This document shows, one piece after another, positions 13,919 through 14,627 of a stretch of DNA of 14,627 nt. Origin of the DNA: JBDHZU01 sp039812085. Its GTDB lineage: Bacteria > Actinomycetota > Actinomycetes > S36-B12 > UBA10799. Location: NCBI GenBank assembly GCA_039812085.1, contig JBDHZU010000038.1, positions 1 through 14,627 of the forward strand. Reading direction: 5' to 3'. The position numbers were made by a program, and so were the translations under genes. The notes under the pieces are model-generated. The model ran no database searches. It had not been told where the DNA came from and worked only from the letters and a program-made list of their open reading frames with translations. The first letter of the stretch is position 1; each line of letters starts with the position of its first letter.

Positions 13919-14461
13919 GTGACCGCCCAACCCATCCGTTTATTCGGTGACCCGGTGTTGCGCACTCCTGCCGCAGAAGTCACCACGTTCGACAAAGAAC
14001 TGCGCACTCTGGTCAAAGACCTCACCGAGACCATGCTGGAAGCCCCAGGTTCTGGACTGTCGGCCAACCAGATCGGGGTCGGCCTACGGGTATTCACCTA
14101 CAACGTGGACAACGAGATCGGTCACCTGGTCAACCCGGACCTGGACTTGAGTGCAGATATCGAGGAAGGCCCAGAAGGCTGCCTGTCCTTACCCGGACTG
14201 ACCTACGACACCCCCCGCGCTTATCGAGCTGTGGCTAAGGGATTCAACATGCATGGTGAACCCGTCGTCATCGAAGGGTCGGGGCTCTTGGCCCGCTGTG
14301 TGCAACACGAAACGGATCACCTCGATGGGGTGCTGTTCATCGACCGACTCGACCCGCAGGCGCGCAAGGTGGCCATGAAAGAGATCCGCGACAGCCAATG
14401 GTTCGGCGGGCAGACTCCCATCGTGAAGATCAGCCCTCACGACTTCGATCGGTGGTTCTGA
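13919..14461 (+). CDS. def: Peptide deformylase
   Basis: Def removes the formyl group from the N-terminal methionine of new proteins, using a metal ion (usually Fe2+). The 180-residue protein has all three family motifs: GSGLSANQIG (motif 1, with Ser where Ala is usual in GLAANQ), EGCLSLPG (motif 2, metal-binding Cys) and QHETDHLDG (motif 3, HExxH with two metal-binding His and the catalytic Glu). Two in-frame GTG starts are possible. GTG 13919 has GAGG at 13907-13910 with eight bases spacing and is preferred; GTG 13910 would add three residues but has no ribosome site. The gene lies six bases before fmt, the enzyme that adds the formyl group to initiator Met-tRNA, a well known pairing. Confidence 0.96.
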   Translation: MTAQPIRLFGDPVLRTPAAEVTTFDKELRTLVKDLTETMLEAPGSGLSANQIGVGLRVFTYNVDNEIGHLVNPDLDLSADIEEGPEGCLSLPGLTYDTPRAYRAVAKGFNMHGEPVVIEGSGLLARCVQHETDHLDGVLFIDRLDPQARKVAMKEIRDSQWFGGQTPIVKISPHDFDRWF

Positions 14462-14467
14462 GCCGGT

Positions 14468-14627
14468 ATGCGGATCGCTTTTGCTGGTACCCCTGATGTC
14501 GCCATTCCCGCCTTGGAAGCACTGATTGACTCTGAGCACGAGGTTGTCGCTGTCATCACCCGTCCTGACGCTCGCGCTGGTCGAGGAAAGACGTTGACGG
14601 CAAGCCCTGTCGCCGATATTGCGACCG
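14468..14627 (+). CDS. fmt: Methionyl-tRNA formyltransferase, 3' partial
   Basis: Fmt formylates initiator Met-tRNA using 10-formyltetrahydrofolate. Only the first 53 codons are present; the frame is open to the window end. The N-terminus MRIAFAGTPDVAIPALEAL is the classic Fmt opening, a Rossmann-like strand with the AGTPDVA loop, and VITRPDARAGRGK (about 29-41) is the conserved loop that follows. The ATG is six bases after the def stop, with only a weak ribosome site (CCGG), so coupled translation with def is likely. The identity is clear despite the truncation. Confidence 0.93.
   Translation, partial: MRIAFAGTPDVAIPALEALIDSEHEVVAVITRPDARAGRGKTLTASPVADIAT

Overview
The window is chromosomal DNA from an actinobacterium (Actinomycetota) of fairly high but not extreme GC content (not counted exactly). 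The evidence is gene content and order: a pyrimidine cluster running into an actinobacterial integration host factor (mIHF/sIHF), then gmk, rpoZ, coaBC, metK, a degenerate actinobacterial-type PriA, def and fmt. The omega subunit and the IHF are close to the forms known from Mycobacterium and Streptomyces. Genus cannot be read from the window. Sporadic GTG and TTG starts and 1-4 base stop/start overlaps are typical of the group.

Region 1 (1-6870) holds de novo UMP synthesis genes on the + strand: carA (5' end outside the window), carB, pyrK, pyrD (class 1B) and pyrF. They are joined by overlaps (TAATG, ATGA, 1-nt gap, ATGA), so they look like one translationally coupled operon. Together they cover carbamoyl phosphate synthesis, dihydroorotate oxidation through an NAD-linked Fe-S/flavin partner, and decarboxylation of OMP to UMP. 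The PyrK/PyrD 1B pair is notable because Mycobacterium uses the quinone-linked class 2 enzyme.

Region 2 (6871-7799) holds mihF, probably read from its own leaderless promoter, and gmk, overlapping by GTGA.

Region 3 (7810-8736, - strand) is a stand-alone proline dehydrogenase-like gene, placed in reverse between gmk and rpoZ, which are adjacent in mycobacteria. Several substrate-pocket residues normally invariant in PRODH are changed, so its substrate may not be proline.

Region 4 (8737-9009) is the only long non-coding stretch. It has a good sigma-70-type promoter (CTGACA, 17 nt, TACGAT) reading toward rpoZ, a roughly 120-nt leader that can fold into a series of hairpins ending just before the rpoZ ribosome binding site, and an inverted repeat on the PRODH side.

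Region 5 (9010-14627) is + strand housekeeping: rpoZ, coaBC (possibly starting at CTG), metK, priA, def and the first part of fmt. Small upstream gaps before metK and def carry a direct repeat and a palindrome respectively. I saw no tRNA, rRNA, CRISPR array, insertion sequence, phage gene or convincing intrinsic terminator. The best candidates for something undescribed are the structured rpoZ leader and the altered PRODH.
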